Assembly (NCBI GenBank): GCA_008704415.1
Contig: VXIS01000138.1
Span: 50,459 to 114,458 of the forward strand
Reading direction: 5' to 3'
Source: Sphaerosporella brunnea
Lineage: Eukaryota > Ascomycota > Pezizomycetes > Pezizales > Pyronemataceae
Length of the DNA: 64,000 bases
Positions 41,170 through 53,674 of the stretch are shown here, in pieces; within the stretch, counting starts at the first letter, position 1, and the number at the start of each line of letters is the position of its first letter. The position numbers were made by a program, and so were the translations under genes. Below the pieces are notes generated by a model. That model did no database searches. It saw only the letters and a program-made list of their open reading frames with translations, and was not told where the DNA came from.

Positions 41170-42050
41170 TGAATAAGAGTCCTTAAAAATTGTCAGGGCG
41201 GACCGAGTGCTGGCTAGTGGGAATATTTGATAATTGTAGTGGTTCGCCGCCTGCTTGTCATATAGAAAACACACACATAATCAGCACCACCACCTACGAG
41301 TCTCCACCGGGCCTGCAGCGATAGCCCGTATTATGGGAATAGAGTTTGCGGATGAATACGGACCAGTGGACATCGGCGGGGGTGGGAAAGGCTTTGATGG
41401 AGTAGCACGGTAATGGTGTGGGAAGCGCAGCGCAGGATGAATGTTACCTTTTGTCTTACCACTCGAAGGGTTACTACTCGAATTCTCCGTGGATGGATGG
41501 AGCTTGAACTGATTGATTACTTGCTTTCTCGTGGGCGCCTGATATTGCTGTATCAGCTGCTAGCCATGGCTGCGGCCTGTTTATCGGTTTTGTGCCGTCT
41601 TGATATATACCACTACGTGTGAATTGTAGAAACAATCTACTTTCCGCAGGTATTGGGCCGTGCGCTGCAAAAGCAGACCTTGGTTGAAGGGGGTACTCCG
41701 GTCTTGTGTTTCGGGCAATTGTCATGGAATGTCATTGCTCACTGAGCGAGGAAGCGGTGGCTGGGTTTCTGTGGAGGCGTGGTGCACCGCGAGTTTGCGC
41801 CCCAACCCCAACCCAACCCCGAGCCCACAGCATCCTTCGGGCTTATTCAAACAAGCATGTTCATTGCCGTGCACGTGTGCCGTGGGTTCAAAATAACACC
41901 AAAACCCTCCACGACAGCCGTTTGCACCCCGAGCTTCATTCTGAAAACCCTCTCCGCACGGCTTGGGGCTTCCTATCACAGTGGCCATTCCCAAATCGCC
42001 ACAAAACCCAAAACCACGACCTCGCGGATTCATCCCTCCTCAACACAACA
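41170..42050. other. Intergenic; probable promoter of the SH3 gene
   Basis: Nothing recognised until a C/A-rich leader (CCAACCCCAACCCAACCCC at about 41800 and CCTCCTCAACACAACAATAACC before 42057). Confidence 0.35.
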
Positions 42051-42056
42051 ATAACC

Positions 42057-42446
42057 ATGACCTTCGCGCTTAACAACTCTCTCTTTAAAGCCTCCCTCCA
42101 GCGACTGCTGGCTGTAAGTCCTCTCCCCTCTTCCCAAGCCCGTCTAACCGCCTGTACATCACAGGAGCTCGAGTTCCTTCATACGAACGACATGATCTCC
42201 GACGAGGCCCATGCCACGATTCAACAGAGCCTCGCTCCCACGCGCGACAAGCTCAAGATCGCAAAATATGTCGTCACCTGCACCTTCACGCACGAAAAGC
42301 AGGGCGCAGCTGAGCTGCACGTCGACAAAGGACAGGTCTTTGAGGTCCTTGACGACGAGAACAAGCACTGGTATATGGGCCGTGTCCGCGGTGGTGAGGG
42401 CGTTATCGGTTGGGCCCCAAAGAACAAGTTCCGTATGGGCGATTAA
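42057..42446 (+). CDS. Small SH3-domain protein, Lsb1/Pin3-like
   Basis: The ATG at 42057 is preceded by CACAACAATAACC. Exon 1 (42057-42113) joins exon 2 (42165-42446) across a 51-nt intron with GTAAGT, a CTAAC branch site and ACAG. The 112-residue product starts MTFALNNSLFKASLQRLLAE, then LEFLHTNDMISDEAHATIQQ, which matches the N-terminal helical region of yeast Lsb1 and Pin3 (Las17-binding). Residues about 55-112 form an SH3 domain: AELHVDKGQVFEVLDD, then HWYMGRVRGGEGVIGWAPKN, though the usual ALYDY start is replaced by TCTF and the second Trp by Tyr. Relatives bind proline-rich Las17/WASP and act at cortical actin; that role here is inferred. The protein stops after one SH3, without the Pro/Gln-rich tail of yeast Pin3. 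It is the clearest host gene in the window. Confidence 0.8.
   Translation: MTFALNNSLFKASLQRLLAVSPLPSSQARLTACTSQELEFLHTNDMISDEAHATIQQSLAPTRDKLKIAKYVVTCTFTHEKQGAAELHVDKGQVFEVLDDENKHWYMGRVRGGEGVIGWAPKNKFRMGD
42114..42164 (+). other. Intron of the SH3 gene
   Basis: The 51-nt intron has GTAAGT donor, GTCTAACC branch region and CACAG acceptor; removing it keeps the frame. Confidence 0.8.
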
Positions 42447-42449
42447 GCG

Positions 42450-44730
42450 GACGGATCTTGGGTAGTGCGTACAACCGTAGAAAGCTTCAATTACTGGCTC
42501 TACTGTTGTTTTCTTGGGGTTTGGTGTTGGTGATAAACGTTCCGTGGTGACCACTCTGTATCCTGTCAGAGTATGCTGTTCGTCCGAATAGCCACCGGCG
42601 CGGCACCATCTCGACCCGCGTCGCTGCCGCCAACAGCTGCTATTCGCAGCTGAGGCACCGCCCGCACTCCAACCGTTTCCGCGGTCCATCCATTTCCCCC
42701 CGCGTGTGCGACCGGGCTCCACATTGCGCAATAGTGGAACGCAAATGTACAGCCGCCCTTCACGGCAGCAGATAGTTGCTATCCTCACCGTGGCGTGGGG
42801 GCAGTTGCCTCTAAAATTGTAATGTTCGAAATTCCGGCATTCCACCCTATTTGAGCGTGAGTGTGGCAGGTCACACAGAAATAGAAAGTCCGTGGTATTT
42901 CAAGACTTTGACGGACTTTTGACGGACAGCGGTTCGGTGACGGGACCAAGAGGATATGTTGACACGACCTAACAGCCCCCGGCGACCGGTGACGTCCGAG
43001 GCTGCGAACAGTGCAATGGGGACGGCAAAGTCACAAGGGCTTTCATACAGACCTATTGAGGGCCCCCGACACACCAGCCTGTACCTCCAGGTGACAATCC
43101 GCGTAACGAACAAATGAAACCAATTTCGACAGCCCTGTGGGCCTCCTCTTCCGCCAGCAATGGCTTCCGCTTCCAAGCTGGTCTTGAAGGGTTGAGACAA
43201 AGACGTGCTCCCATTCGGTCTGCATCGCTAGCATGTCTAATCCACAGCCCTTCTGTGTCCTCCTTGCAGTTACCGGGTGAGATATTGTAGCCTCCTCCCC
43301 ATCATGTGAGAAACGCTCATCTCAATATGTCGTTGCATCGTCTCCTCGATCGTGGGGCAACCTTTCAAAGTCACTGCACCATCAGCGCCGATATCGTCAT
43401 CAGGCCTGACTCCGTCCCCGATACGGAGAGTTGATCGACATGGCGTTGTGCGCCACCGTCAGCGCTCTCGTCCCATTATCGACCAACCCGTCAGGCTGCA
43501 GGTGATGCTCGATGTTCCAGTCCTGGTCAAGGAGGACGCTAACCAGCCGTAAGTCGAACTTCAGTGGGTTTGCCTTACTCGGACGCGGACTTCATCCTGA
43601 TGAATCCATGGTTAGCTTTGCAAGGTAAAACCTGACAAATGTATGGACTCACATGTCTCTTTCGCGGAGTTGTGGGAGGGGGAAAGGTTCAGCGTTCCCG
43701 GTGCGTCCCGATTCTCTCCGTGTAGGCAAGTGTGTACACCAAGTTTGGAATGTGATAATTCTGCGGCGCGTGAAGGGAACGTATCGTGGTTGGCAAACAA
43801 TGTTGCGGTCAGGATTCAAAGTGTGGTAAAAGAGTGCTGGGACCAGCTGGGTGTGGGCGTGAAGCCAGCCTGCGTGGCACTGTGGTTCTTCGAACAATCA
43901 AGCTTCATACTCTGGTAGTGGGCACAAGCTCTCCGGCGATGAGTCGGCCACGGCTGAACACAAGGAGTTGCTATCCGCAGAATGTTCCCTGCTTCCGAGG
44001 AATGAATGAACTGCGCTGTGGCCGGCATATACAATGGGATGGCTTTATGAAACGCAAGCGTAAAGGCGTTTGAAAGTTCCTGGTAGGAACTGCAGCATGG
44101 AGACTGATATCCCGATGTGTTCACTCACCACCCTGGCGCTCGCCCCATCCTAGCTGCCAGATATTGCACACCTGGCTTCAGCAGGTTTCGATAATGCATT
44201 TGAGTACCTACAACCGCAGTTGTGATCGACGACAGTCCCAGCGCTCCGGCTGGTGCGTTCCCAGGCCATGCTCGAGTGTCGCGAGAGCTGCCGAATGTGC
44301 GAATATCAGCAACATCTCGATAGCTAGGCGGTGGAGGAGCATATCCTCAGATGGGTAGGGAGCCACTAGACTCTGGAATATGAGCGTGATTTTCTCCTGA
44401 CGGTAAGAGACATTCCTGGTTCGCCAACTCTCTGTAAGTCTCACCGCGTCTCGATCGGTCAATTACACTTCGATGCTCCTAGCAGCGCCTACGATCAAGG
44501 TTTGCCACTCGCCAGAGTTATCCATCCTGAATCCACCTTTCATGTCTCGCCCGCATTATGTAGGTGTGTGCCTCAGCAAATAGGTTACAGGCTTCTTTAT
44601 ACCATTGTACATCACGAGCAACCCCTAGGGTTCAATAATTTGTAGTGTAAACGGCAGGACGTATATGGTGCCATCTGTGGTGCCGCCTATAGTGACACCC
44701 ACCCACCAAAGCTTTATATTGCGCGTCACC
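42450..44730. other. Intergenic, nothing recognised
   Basis: Frames of 60-230 codons on the minus strand downstream of and overlapping the SH3 gene are antisense shadows. The rest has no motif or repeat that I can support. Confidence 0.4.
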
Positions 44731-44736
44731 ACAGTA

Positions 44737-44957
44737 TTCGTGTCCTTTATACTACAAATTCGTGTCTTTCAAACGACAAGTTCGTGTCTTTTACACTGCA
44801 CAGTTCGTGTCTTTCAAACTACAAATTCGTGTCTTTCAAACCACGAGTTCGTGGCCTTTAAACCACGAGTTCGTGGCCTTTAAACTACGAGTTCGTGGCC
44901 TTTACACTACAAATTCGTGTCTTTTAAACCACGAGTTCGTGGCCTTTACACTACGAG
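44737..44957 (+). repeat. 22-bp minisatellite, about 10 copies
   Basis: Each unit begins TTCGTGTCTTT or TTCGTGGCCTT and ends ACTACAAA or ACCACGAG. Two unit types (TTCGTGTC and TTCGTGGC) follow each other. Nearly all units are exactly 22 bp; one is 23. At unit junctions CCACGAGTTCGTGG forms a near-palindrome. Confidence 0.9.
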
Positions 44958-45732
44958 TTCCTGCAAAAATGCCACGATAAACGCGACGATGCTAGTCACG
45001 ATGGATGCCACGATAATTGCCACGATAAAAGCCCGTTAATTGTTCAATATAGACGATCTACAGGATCAAGACAAGCGCCACTACATTTGACACGACGACT
45101 CCCACCAGGGCGTTCTACAACATAGCCGGACTTCCTTGTAGCGAGATAGTGAAGGGGTGGAGACCGTCCGGGAAGCTTTGTTCCGTTGGTTGAAGTTCTG
45201 GGTCTGGGAAAAGTTAGCTAAGTTCAGCAACAGCATGAGTAGAAACTGACGGGGGCAGCAGCGGGAATGGGGTAGCGGGATCAGCTGTGTTCCGCTGCCT
45301 GTTAACTCCAGTGAGCTCTAGAAGCAGCACGATGTCAGCAGAATTGACTGTTCTGCTGCGCGTGGAAACTCACCCGTGGAGCACGAAACAAGCAGAGTGA
45401 TGGCTGATGAAGGATGATTGGTGTTGAAGAATGATTGGTGTTGAAGGTTGAGGAAAAGAAAGGATGGAGAAGCGGAAGGCCGGAAATTTAAAGATTGGAC
45501 AACCGCGGAACCTCCCGTCCCCTCAAATGGGCTTAGCTTTCCTCCAAATGTGGTGTCGTTCGTCGTGGCGAATTCGTTCTTGATGTGTCTGCTTCACTTC
45601 ATTCGGTGTGCCGTTTATCGTGGCGTTGCAAGCACGAACTGTGTCGTGACCCTTCCTTTTATCGTGGCTTTGACACCCCGGGTGGTGTATTTGGCACGAC
45701 ACTTTCTCTATGCCACGACGATAAGAGGTTTT

Positions 45733-45781
45733 GTAGTTTAAATGGCACGACTTTGACACCGCGGTGTGACATTTAAACTAC
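45733..45781. repeat. Inverted repeat GTAGTTTAAATG
   Basis: GTAGTTTAAATG at 45733 and CATTTAAACTAC ending at 45781 are perfect inverted 12-mers, enclosing a second smaller inverted pair around the CACCGCGGTG palindrome. Confidence 0.75.
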
Positions 45782-46261
45782 GTAACAGGCTTTTGTGGTG
45801 CCCTTTAAACCACACCACACCAAAATCTTGTACCCTAGTGCAACTACTGAGCGGTCCTCCACAGAACTGCTCCACGTACATCCACGTAACGTCTCTCGTG
45901 AATGTCCGGTTCCCCTAGGGTCTATCTGTCTCGCTATCCGTCCAAGACCACTCGCCTATAAGGCGCGCGCTTTGCACTTAGTATAAATGTTTTTTTTATC
46001 AACCTGACGGATCAGCGAGCCCCACAGTTCACACAACAACGACCACAACGACGACGACAACAACAACTATGCATACATGCCCACAAGTGCCGCCCGATAC
46101 CGAAGCACCCATCCAGCAAGTCATCCAGGAACAGTCAAATGGTGATTGCGAACTTCCTGAGACTGGTGATAAATTTAGCCACCATGAGAGCGCATTTGCC
46201 AAGGTACAACAAGATGCCTTGTGAAAGGGGTTTGCCGTGGTGGAGACATAGTGCAGTGTAG

Positions 46262-46680
46262 CACAGGAGTCGAGAATTCTCGCCGAGGTTCTCGGTCTCG
46301 TAAGAATCGTGCGGTCTCGAACTGTCTTGCCGGTCTCGTGGCAGTCTCGATGGTTGGCGTTCAGTCTCGTCAGTCTCGCGAGTGCTCAGACGTCTCGCCA
46401 ACGTGCAGGCTGCTATGGTGCCGCTGCTGTTTGGGGAGGCATAGCTCGGGTCGTGAAGGGTCTGCAGAGTGCGGGATACTGGAGCAGCGCGCATGATCCT
46501 TCCGCCCAGTTTACGATGCAGACGAGAAAGTCTCCCGCTCCGGAGAGATTCTCGCTGGGTCTCGCCTGGTCTCGCAAGGCCCCCGTCCTTCTCGCTCAGT
46601 CTCGCCATTTTCGGGCGAGCTCGACAGTTCTCGACGTGTCTCGATCATCCTCATTTCGTCTCCCGGTCTCATGTGCATCA
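46262..46680 (+). repeat. GTCTCG-rich island
   Basis: Roughly twenty GTCTCG or TTCTCG words, nearly all in the same orientation, occupy two blocks (about 46265-46410 and 46525-46675) around a plain centre. The start contains the palindrome CGAGAATTCTCG. A short CTCGTCTCGTCTCGTCTCG run also follows the hAT relic at 26069, near 27080, suggesting these are subterminal repeats of that transposon lineage. Confidence 0.6.
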
Positions 46681-46689
46681 CTGGCACGG

Positions 46690-49600
46690 TGAGATTCTAA
46701 GCAACATCGACACGTGTATCCCTGTGTCCACTTTGGGAAGCCCAAGAACTAGGGGAAGCTCCAGGGTGAGGCAGTTAGCTAGGAAACATTTGATGCTTCG
46801 AACGGAGCTACTGAGAATGGCAAGTGACTGCGTCCGAGGCAGGGAATGGCATCTTTGTTTAACACGCAGCTGTGTCATCCCTGGGGGCCAAAAAAGGGTC
46901 AGCGAATGCACGTATGGACGTTCCGACTTCGATTCATCCAGCACTGCAACCATGCTCTTCAAGCAAACCCGTTTCTGTATCTTGTGCATAAATATCTCCA
47001 ATCTCCATCCCGTGAACCTAATCTTTACCCCAGCTGCATCGTGGGTACGTTTGAAAATCGCTGTGACGGCAAAACAGGGGGATGATTCAGTCGCGACCCC
47101 AAGCAAGTTTCCTGAGGCTGTGCAGGGCTCCTCGGCGACGGCCTTGTCCCCGGCCCCCTCTACACCGCGTTCAATATCTTGTCGACGCCGCCAGACACCG
47201 TTCCGCGCGCAGTTACCGCCCAAACTCTTGCATCTGGCGGCGTCATTTTTCCAGTTCGAATCATGGATTCATTCTGCCTCCGGCCCCCCCCCCTTCCCCC
47301 GCGCTCCGCGTGAAAATTATCCATGAATCCCCACGGTGCAAATGCATCCTTCCGGGACAACAGAATCTCCCCGCACAATTCATGTGTATCCTACCCGCAC
47401 TACGATCGTGGTTTGGCTTCACCTGAACATACCCCACAGACGCTGAGGCCAACAAGCAGTATTGCATCACATGAGCGTCCGGTTGATCTGGTAGGTCCCT
47501 CCAAGCAGTTTCGAGGCAGGACATGTTAAACATGATAAGGAGACCAAACTCTGAGCGACATAGTGTTATACATTGACTAGTAAAGCGGATGGCCATGCTG
47601 GTAAGCGCCGTGGTTCGCATAGCGACCGCAACATCGGAAGCGTCTTACTCCGCTCGAGCGTAGGCGGCTTATACGCCGGCGTCAGCCAGAATCGAAGTCC
47701 CAACACGTGATAAGAATCCCCGCGTAAGCCTTCCAGGCATTGTATATTCCGGAATAGCGACAACCAAGTGATCGTAAGCGTGCTCGTAAGCGCCCCAGTC
47801 GCCTCCACGGTTTGCCCGCAGCAAACATTGCCGCACCTTCCATCTGAAGAACGTGCGCGAGTAGCTGCTTCGCAGGGTGAGAGCACGATCCTTGTTGCTG
47901 GCCAGCCGATCGGATGCTACGCGATTCAGGATTGCTACCCGACGGACCTCCCAGACCTAACAGATCGTGGGGCTTGCGACTAACAATGGGATTAGATGCA
48001 CTATGTGAGAGTACCCCATGGTGGAGCGTTCCGCCGAGAGTAGCGTGACAAGTAGTTCGACGTGTATGTCGAACGGCAGCGACTCGAGGGTCAGAGTTGT
48101 ACTGGCGGGGTTGTTCTGGGCCATTGTGGCGCTATTTTTGTTGTCAAAAGGTGGACGCTGCTGTGACATTTACACTCACAATGTTGAGTCGGCGTGCATC
48201 AGGTTGACATAGGTAGATTCAGGTTGAAGGAGGCCAGTTCTCGTTGAATCACAAGTTTTGGAGAGAGGACCCAATACACTCAGGCAACAGCTCGTAGAGG
48301 CCGCCAGGCTTCGTCTTGGCGTAGAAGATACTTTGAATGATTTGCCACTGGTATTGGCTGACATTTGAGGTTTCGCCGTCGTCACCTGTGTTTCTCTCTC
48401 CCAGTATTTTTTTCTTGAAATCGACGTGTTTGCATTGGCTGTGTCACCGCCTGTGCTGGACCCGTCTGCCAATATACCCGGGCAGCCAAATTTAAGCCTG
48501 CGCATGTGTTTTGTTTTGGTGGGCGTGTGCACTGCAAAGGACAGGGAACGGCAGGAGTAGGAAGGAACACACAATCCATGACCGACTCCCTCTTGCTGGT
48601 GGAAATCCTTTTGCCCACGCCCCTAGTCTTTCATCATCAGCTGCGATCTGCCACACGTCGTTGGGATACTTTCACTCGCCGCCACACGCGCAGCTTGGGA
48701 CCGGTTGATCTCTACTGGAGCAGCACATCCATCGTGTCCATCATTTGATTCTTCAACCTTTCTTCAAATACGTCACGATAGACTGCATTCACTGGCAGTC
48801 TGTACTATGGCCTACAACATCTGGTAATTCTATTCGCACCCGGCAGCGGTGCCTGGTCAAACCGTGCGGTGCTGCGCCAGGTTGTCGCGCCCGCTGTATT
48901 TCCCCATTGGCCTGGCGGCTCCATCCAGTGTTTCTTATGAGCCGGGGCGCTCTGCATGTCGGCCTGGATGGTCTTCCATAGTCCAGTCATGTCTGCGCAC
49001 TGCAGAGCACTGACGCGATCCAGTCAGCGATTCATCCAGGAGGACTGGAGAACCTGGTTCATGCGTTCTGGGGACTGGACCAGCCTGTGCTCCGTACTTA
49101 CGAGGTATCTATATGCCGTGAGTCCAATCCTAGCAACCTGATGGGGTCACGGATGTTATTGCATACTCGGCACGCAACGGAGCTGCCATGTAAGCCCAGC
49201 TAGAGCAGGTGTTGAGCGGCGCGAAACTCATGCTGAATGACCGTTGTTGCCAGCTGAGTGACGAACCTGCCAATGACGTAGAGTGCCTGGAAGGTTGGCA
49301 CTGTGATGGGATCATCAGAGCGAGCCATGCTTGAGGAGATGCTAAATGCGCTCGGTATCTCGCGACCTGAAGGGGGCACGGATGATTAGCTTAAAGGTTT
49401 TTTGGTGCGCACGGAGGATGTACTAACTATAAATGGAGCTGCAGTCAAGAGTCAGCTGATTGAGGCATTACTCGCTCTCAGCGCACGCGGCAGGGAGCGT
49501 AAGGATATCGCAGTGCAACAATTCTGATGGCGAGGACGTGGGGTATCTGTAGGTTCTAGATCTGGAACAGTCGATTGGTGCTGTCGTCTATATTTGATGG

Positions 49601-52320
49601 AAGGAGGAGATGGTCCTGTTGAGTAAGAGGAGTGGAATTATGGCTTAGGTGTACGAGTATTTTCGTTTTACTTGTATTCAACCCACTTTTCATGTCGCCT
49701 TTGTATACTCTCAAAGACGATTACAGCTTCTAATCAATGACATACGCGCAATTGCAATCTTTAACTACAATGCATGGCGTATTCTCACCGTCGCCCATGG
49801 CTCCGCTCGTCTTCCTCAGTCTCCAACTTCGCCAGCCAAGGTTTCTTCGGACTGCCATCAATCGCCGACATCTTAGCATGCCACCACAACTCAAGCTGGC
49901 AGTCAATTTGATTTAACCCCTGGATTCGGAACGCACCGCGTACGCCGAATGTCCATCTTTCATTAAAATCGTGCCCGTTCCAGAATTCGCGCTCCAATCG
50001 TGGGTCGAGCACTGATAATATACTGATATACTCTTCAGCATAAAGGCGTGTAGGCTAGGAATGTAGAACCTCCTGCTTCCCATCTATTTGTAACAATCGC
50101 TCGGTTGTTAGTACATGCGCCCACCAACCCCAGCATATGTCAGTGCTTACGCATGCCATTCAAAGCATGCGGGTTGAAGGTTGGCTATATTGAAGCCGAC
50201 ATAGGCTGACGCAGGACAAATCAAGGAAGATGACAGGTATTGCACCGCGAGCGCAGCCCGCGAATGATGCATTCTTAGTTGAAGCCAAAGACACCTTGCA
50301 ACGCCTTATTGATACATAGAAAACAAGCGACTGCGTCCACGGCGGGCACACTACCGTCGGCAAACCATCCTCTGCGGGGAGCAAAGGACACCGAGCGACA
50401 GCGCCACTGAATCCACTACATTTAAGCCGGTTACCCCACGGGGCTTGTTTTGTGCCAGCGAGTACCAACCCGCCGCCACATAGCCGCACCCAGGAGCAAG
50501 ACCTTACCCGACAGCCTGGAGTGATCGCCGCTGCGGGGCATGCTTGATCCCGGGGGATGTGTTTGCGTTCGGGTAGCGCTGTATAATCCCGGTTCACAGC
50601 CTTGTTCAAGACGACAGCCTTACAATGCGGGCGCAGCCTCGGCGCTTAGCGGTTCAGCCGTGGTGTCAGCTCCAGCCTCGCCGACGTGGGGGTACAGCCT
50701 TGGCAGCGATGACGGAGTTCCGGCGCTTACGGTGGTAGCCGAAAGTATATGTATCCAGGAACCCGGAATGTCGGTTTTGAGAAGGTCCGGACACCACCGG
50801 TGATCGAGAATAGGCAGTCTGGAAACGTCACAGGCACTGTTTCGCCATTTTTCCACCGGGCCGTACAGAGCTTCACGCCTCGCTCAAGCGCGGTGATAAA
50901 GAGTGAAAGGTACCAAATCGGGGGCTCACCCGGATACGCGCCGCAACGGGGAGTCTTTATTACTGGTTTCGCAACGCGTTCAGGATGTTTTCTCTACCTT
51001 TGCCGAAAACCACTTCGTCGTTCGATTCCTCAAGGCACTGCATTCCGCCGACAACACACCATCGCGCACCAAGTTTTCGACGAAGCGTCGTGAGGTTGTG
51101 TGCTCCAAAAGCGTAAGAGCGGTTCAAGGAAAAACCGCAAGCTAGACTTCTTTTGGTCTCAACGTGATTACGGATGAACGCTCAGATATGCACCGAAATC
51201 GCATCTGAAGCGTGAGCGGAAACGGCGAACGGTTGGCATTTTATCACAAAGCTAAAAACATGCGGGATCAAAACCTCGACGCTCAAAACTATGCGAAACG
51301 GTTGAGCTGACCAACGGAAACTTTCGACGTGCCAACTCAGGCGCAACCGACACCTGCTCTGCGATGCGCGCTGTCTGGATAATTCGAGAGACGAAGATTG
51401 GAGCGCAGTACTCACAAGCTATGGCGTTGTTCGTACACTGCGTTTTTCATGCGGTACAGAATATGCCGCCGCCACGTCCGTGCAGAAAAACAAAGACGTC
51501 TTGCGAGCCCTTGAGAGATCGCCACTCCAACCTGGATGAGGCAGTCATCGAGCTCATCAACAATTGAGCGTTCTGCGTGGGCCTTGATGGAGGAATCAAC
51601 GTCTTAGAGCCTCTCAACAGCGCGCTCAGTTTGTCTGAGTCGGACATGCCATTCCACGCTAGCAGAGCTTCCGGAACCATCCGCTGACCTTCCAAAACCC
51701 AGCGATCGAGGGAGACCCAGTGCAGCACCCCGCAATTCATAGTTTACCCCTTTGCACGCTCCGCTGTGATCGGCAGATCAAACCATCGCATTAGGCCGCA
51801 TTTTTCCTCACACCGCAAAATCAGAATGCACCCATCGCCAACCATAGTGTGTCAATGGTAGTGCTGGAATGAGCAGGATGATGGCGCGCAGCCTGTATAC
51901 CCGGCATGCACGCGTTTCTCGACTATCGCGCTCAAGCCAGACATTTTGCGCCGCAGAATTGGGACTGGCAGCTGGCAGGCGACGACGACCCACGCAGGTT
52001 TTGGATGGCTTTGGCACCGTCGTTCTGCGCGTGTTCCGGACTGCGTGTAACTCTGTGCCCTTGGAAATATATATATATCTCGTTTTCCCGCTCAGAGTCT
52101 CATCCTTGACACAACACGGAACCGCCTTTCTCCGGCAAAGACGAACGAGACGATGTTTGTTTGCGTCAACCGACGTGTGTTGGACAGAGAGGAGGCAGCG
52201 CAATAACGCATCCTGAAAGCACAGCTGCTGTTAGAGCTTGAGGAGCAGCTGCTTGCGGATGGCGCTGCAGGAGATTCCAGCATACGTTCTGTGCACAATT
52301 TTTCAAAGTTGTAGTGGGCA
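46690..52320. other. Long intergenic stretch, nothing firmly recognised
   Basis: No open frame here shows a domain. Candidates that I could not support are at 46469-47326, 48805-49330 (minus), 50903-51145 and 51808-52203 (minus). A run of AT dinucleotides at about 52060-52080 and a poly-C tract at about 47285 are the only compositional features. Confidence 0.4.
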
Positions 52321-52331
52321 CTCAGCGCGAG

Positions 52332-52981
52332 CAGGGCTGTCAAAAGTCCGGCCAGTCCGGCTTTGAGCGCGGCCTAAACCGGACTGATTGGAACGGGCTT
52401 TTGAAATCACGGCCCGTTTGGACCAGGCTTTTTGGATCCAGACCCAGGCGCCTACGGGCACCCGCCAGGCCCAGGAGTACCCGGCGCCCGGCGGGCCCAC
52501 CAGGCATCTGTAGTTTTTTGCTTACGCATACATCAAGGAAAGAAACATGAATGTGAGATACACGTTCAACAACCTGAAGGACCTCCAGCTACCCCTCAAT
52601 CTCTGCCGCCCGCTGTTCCATGTCACTCAGCATACGCTCAACCTGATGAATTCAAGAACCCGCCCCATATACCAGATCTTCCCTCGCCCAGGATTTGAGG
52701 CATTCTATGGCGTGGATCTACCAGTCTTTTGATTGCAATCGACGCTTTAGCTGCGGCGGAACAAGCACCGAACGATTAGCGCTTTTAGGGGCCCTGCGTT
52801 CAGCACAAGGATTAACCTGACCTTAATTCCGGATACCGGGCCCCGGCCGGCACCTATCAGATATCCAGGTTTTTCTTATGCCGGCCCGAACCTTTCGGGC
52901 TTGCAACGTGACCGGCCCGACCTGACCCACTCTGTGGGGCCCGGTTTGACCTGGCGGCCGGCCGAACTGTTGACATCCCTG
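52332..52981 (+). mobile_element. Complete 650-bp hAT-type MITE (TIR CAGGGCTGTC)
   Basis: The left end CAGGGCTGTCAAAAGTCCGG and the inverted right end CAGGGATGTCAACAGTTCGG differ at three positions. Perfect 8-bp flanking repeats AGCGCGAG lie at 52324-52331 and 52982-52989. It is 650 bp, the same length as the copy at 34042. It contains no transposase frame. Confidence 0.9.
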
Positions 52982-52994
52982 AGCGCGAGTGCGG

Positions 52995-53665
52995 GGGAGG
53001 TCGGCCGACGCGCGCGTGCTCGCCTCACCCAACAATCACCCATATCCGCCGCCCACCAGCCCTGCTCAGTGATTGATGATGCTGTGATGTCGCCAACAGT
53101 ACACTACCTTTACGTTAACTGACTGCAACACACCGGTCCGCCATGCCTCAAGCGGGTCGACTCTGGGCAGCCAACACTGGCGGTCACCAGTGCGCAGTCG
53201 CGGGGGTGCAGTGGCCACAGATAGCGATCTCACGTCCACACGGTCAAAATCAGCCGGAATGTGTTGTACAGCCCATGGGTCAAACGCCATGAAGTATCAA
53301 GCAGGAAACAGACGTCCTTCCAGGTAAGCAGCTGAAACACTGCAACCCAAATGTAAGTGCGCGGCGGGGGGTTCTGCCAGTTAGATATGGTCGCTTTGAC
53401 GCTCAACCTGGTGCCGTTAATGCGAGGATCACCGCTATTGGCCGTCGGTGATGCCTTGCATCACTTGGATACTTCACATGCCTGGTGTCTTGTTGAATCA
53501 ATCCCCGGCCGAACGAAATGGCGGAGCTCGTAGGAAGGAAGAAAAATCTGTCAATCTGAATGAATAGGCGGACTGCACCCGGTCGGGATGAGGGAAGGCA
53601 ACAAAGGTCAAAAGCCAGCGCACCGTGATCTGGCTGCGACGCTAGATTGGAGGCACGGCGCATGC
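52995..53665. other. Intergenic, nothing recognised
   Basis: No supported gene or repeat between the MITE and the hAT relic. Confidence 0.4.
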
Positions 53666-53674
53666 ATCAATCAG

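Larger units (their letters stand above)
44737..45830. repeat. CACGA/TCGTG-rich island
   Basis: After the minisatellite, GCCACGATAA occurs several times between 44975 and 45030 in one orientation. TTATCGTGGC and GGCACGAC recur between 45560 and 45750 mostly in the opposite orientation. The two flanks therefore form a loose inverted arrangement around about 500 bp of ordinary sequence. It may be a transposon with long subterminal arrays; no terminus or target duplication was fixed. Confidence 0.5.

Noticed and set aside
41706..42446. Long 246-codon reading of the SH3 gene
   Set aside because: It uses an upstream GTG-like start and reads through a clear 51-nt intron; the ATG at 42057 with splicing gives a better match to the family.
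42159..42845. 228-codon minus-strand gene overlapping the SH3 gene
   Set aside because: It is antisense to a well-supported SH3 frame and has no motif of its own.
44737..44957. Regular repeats that might be a CRISPR array
   Set aside because: Units are contiguous 22-mers with no unique spacers; it is a minisatellite in a eukaryotic genome.
48805..49330. Possible retroelement gag on the minus strand
   Set aside because: Short fragments such as FVTQLATTVIQHEF are suggestive but no diagnostic motif was found, and the frames are broken.
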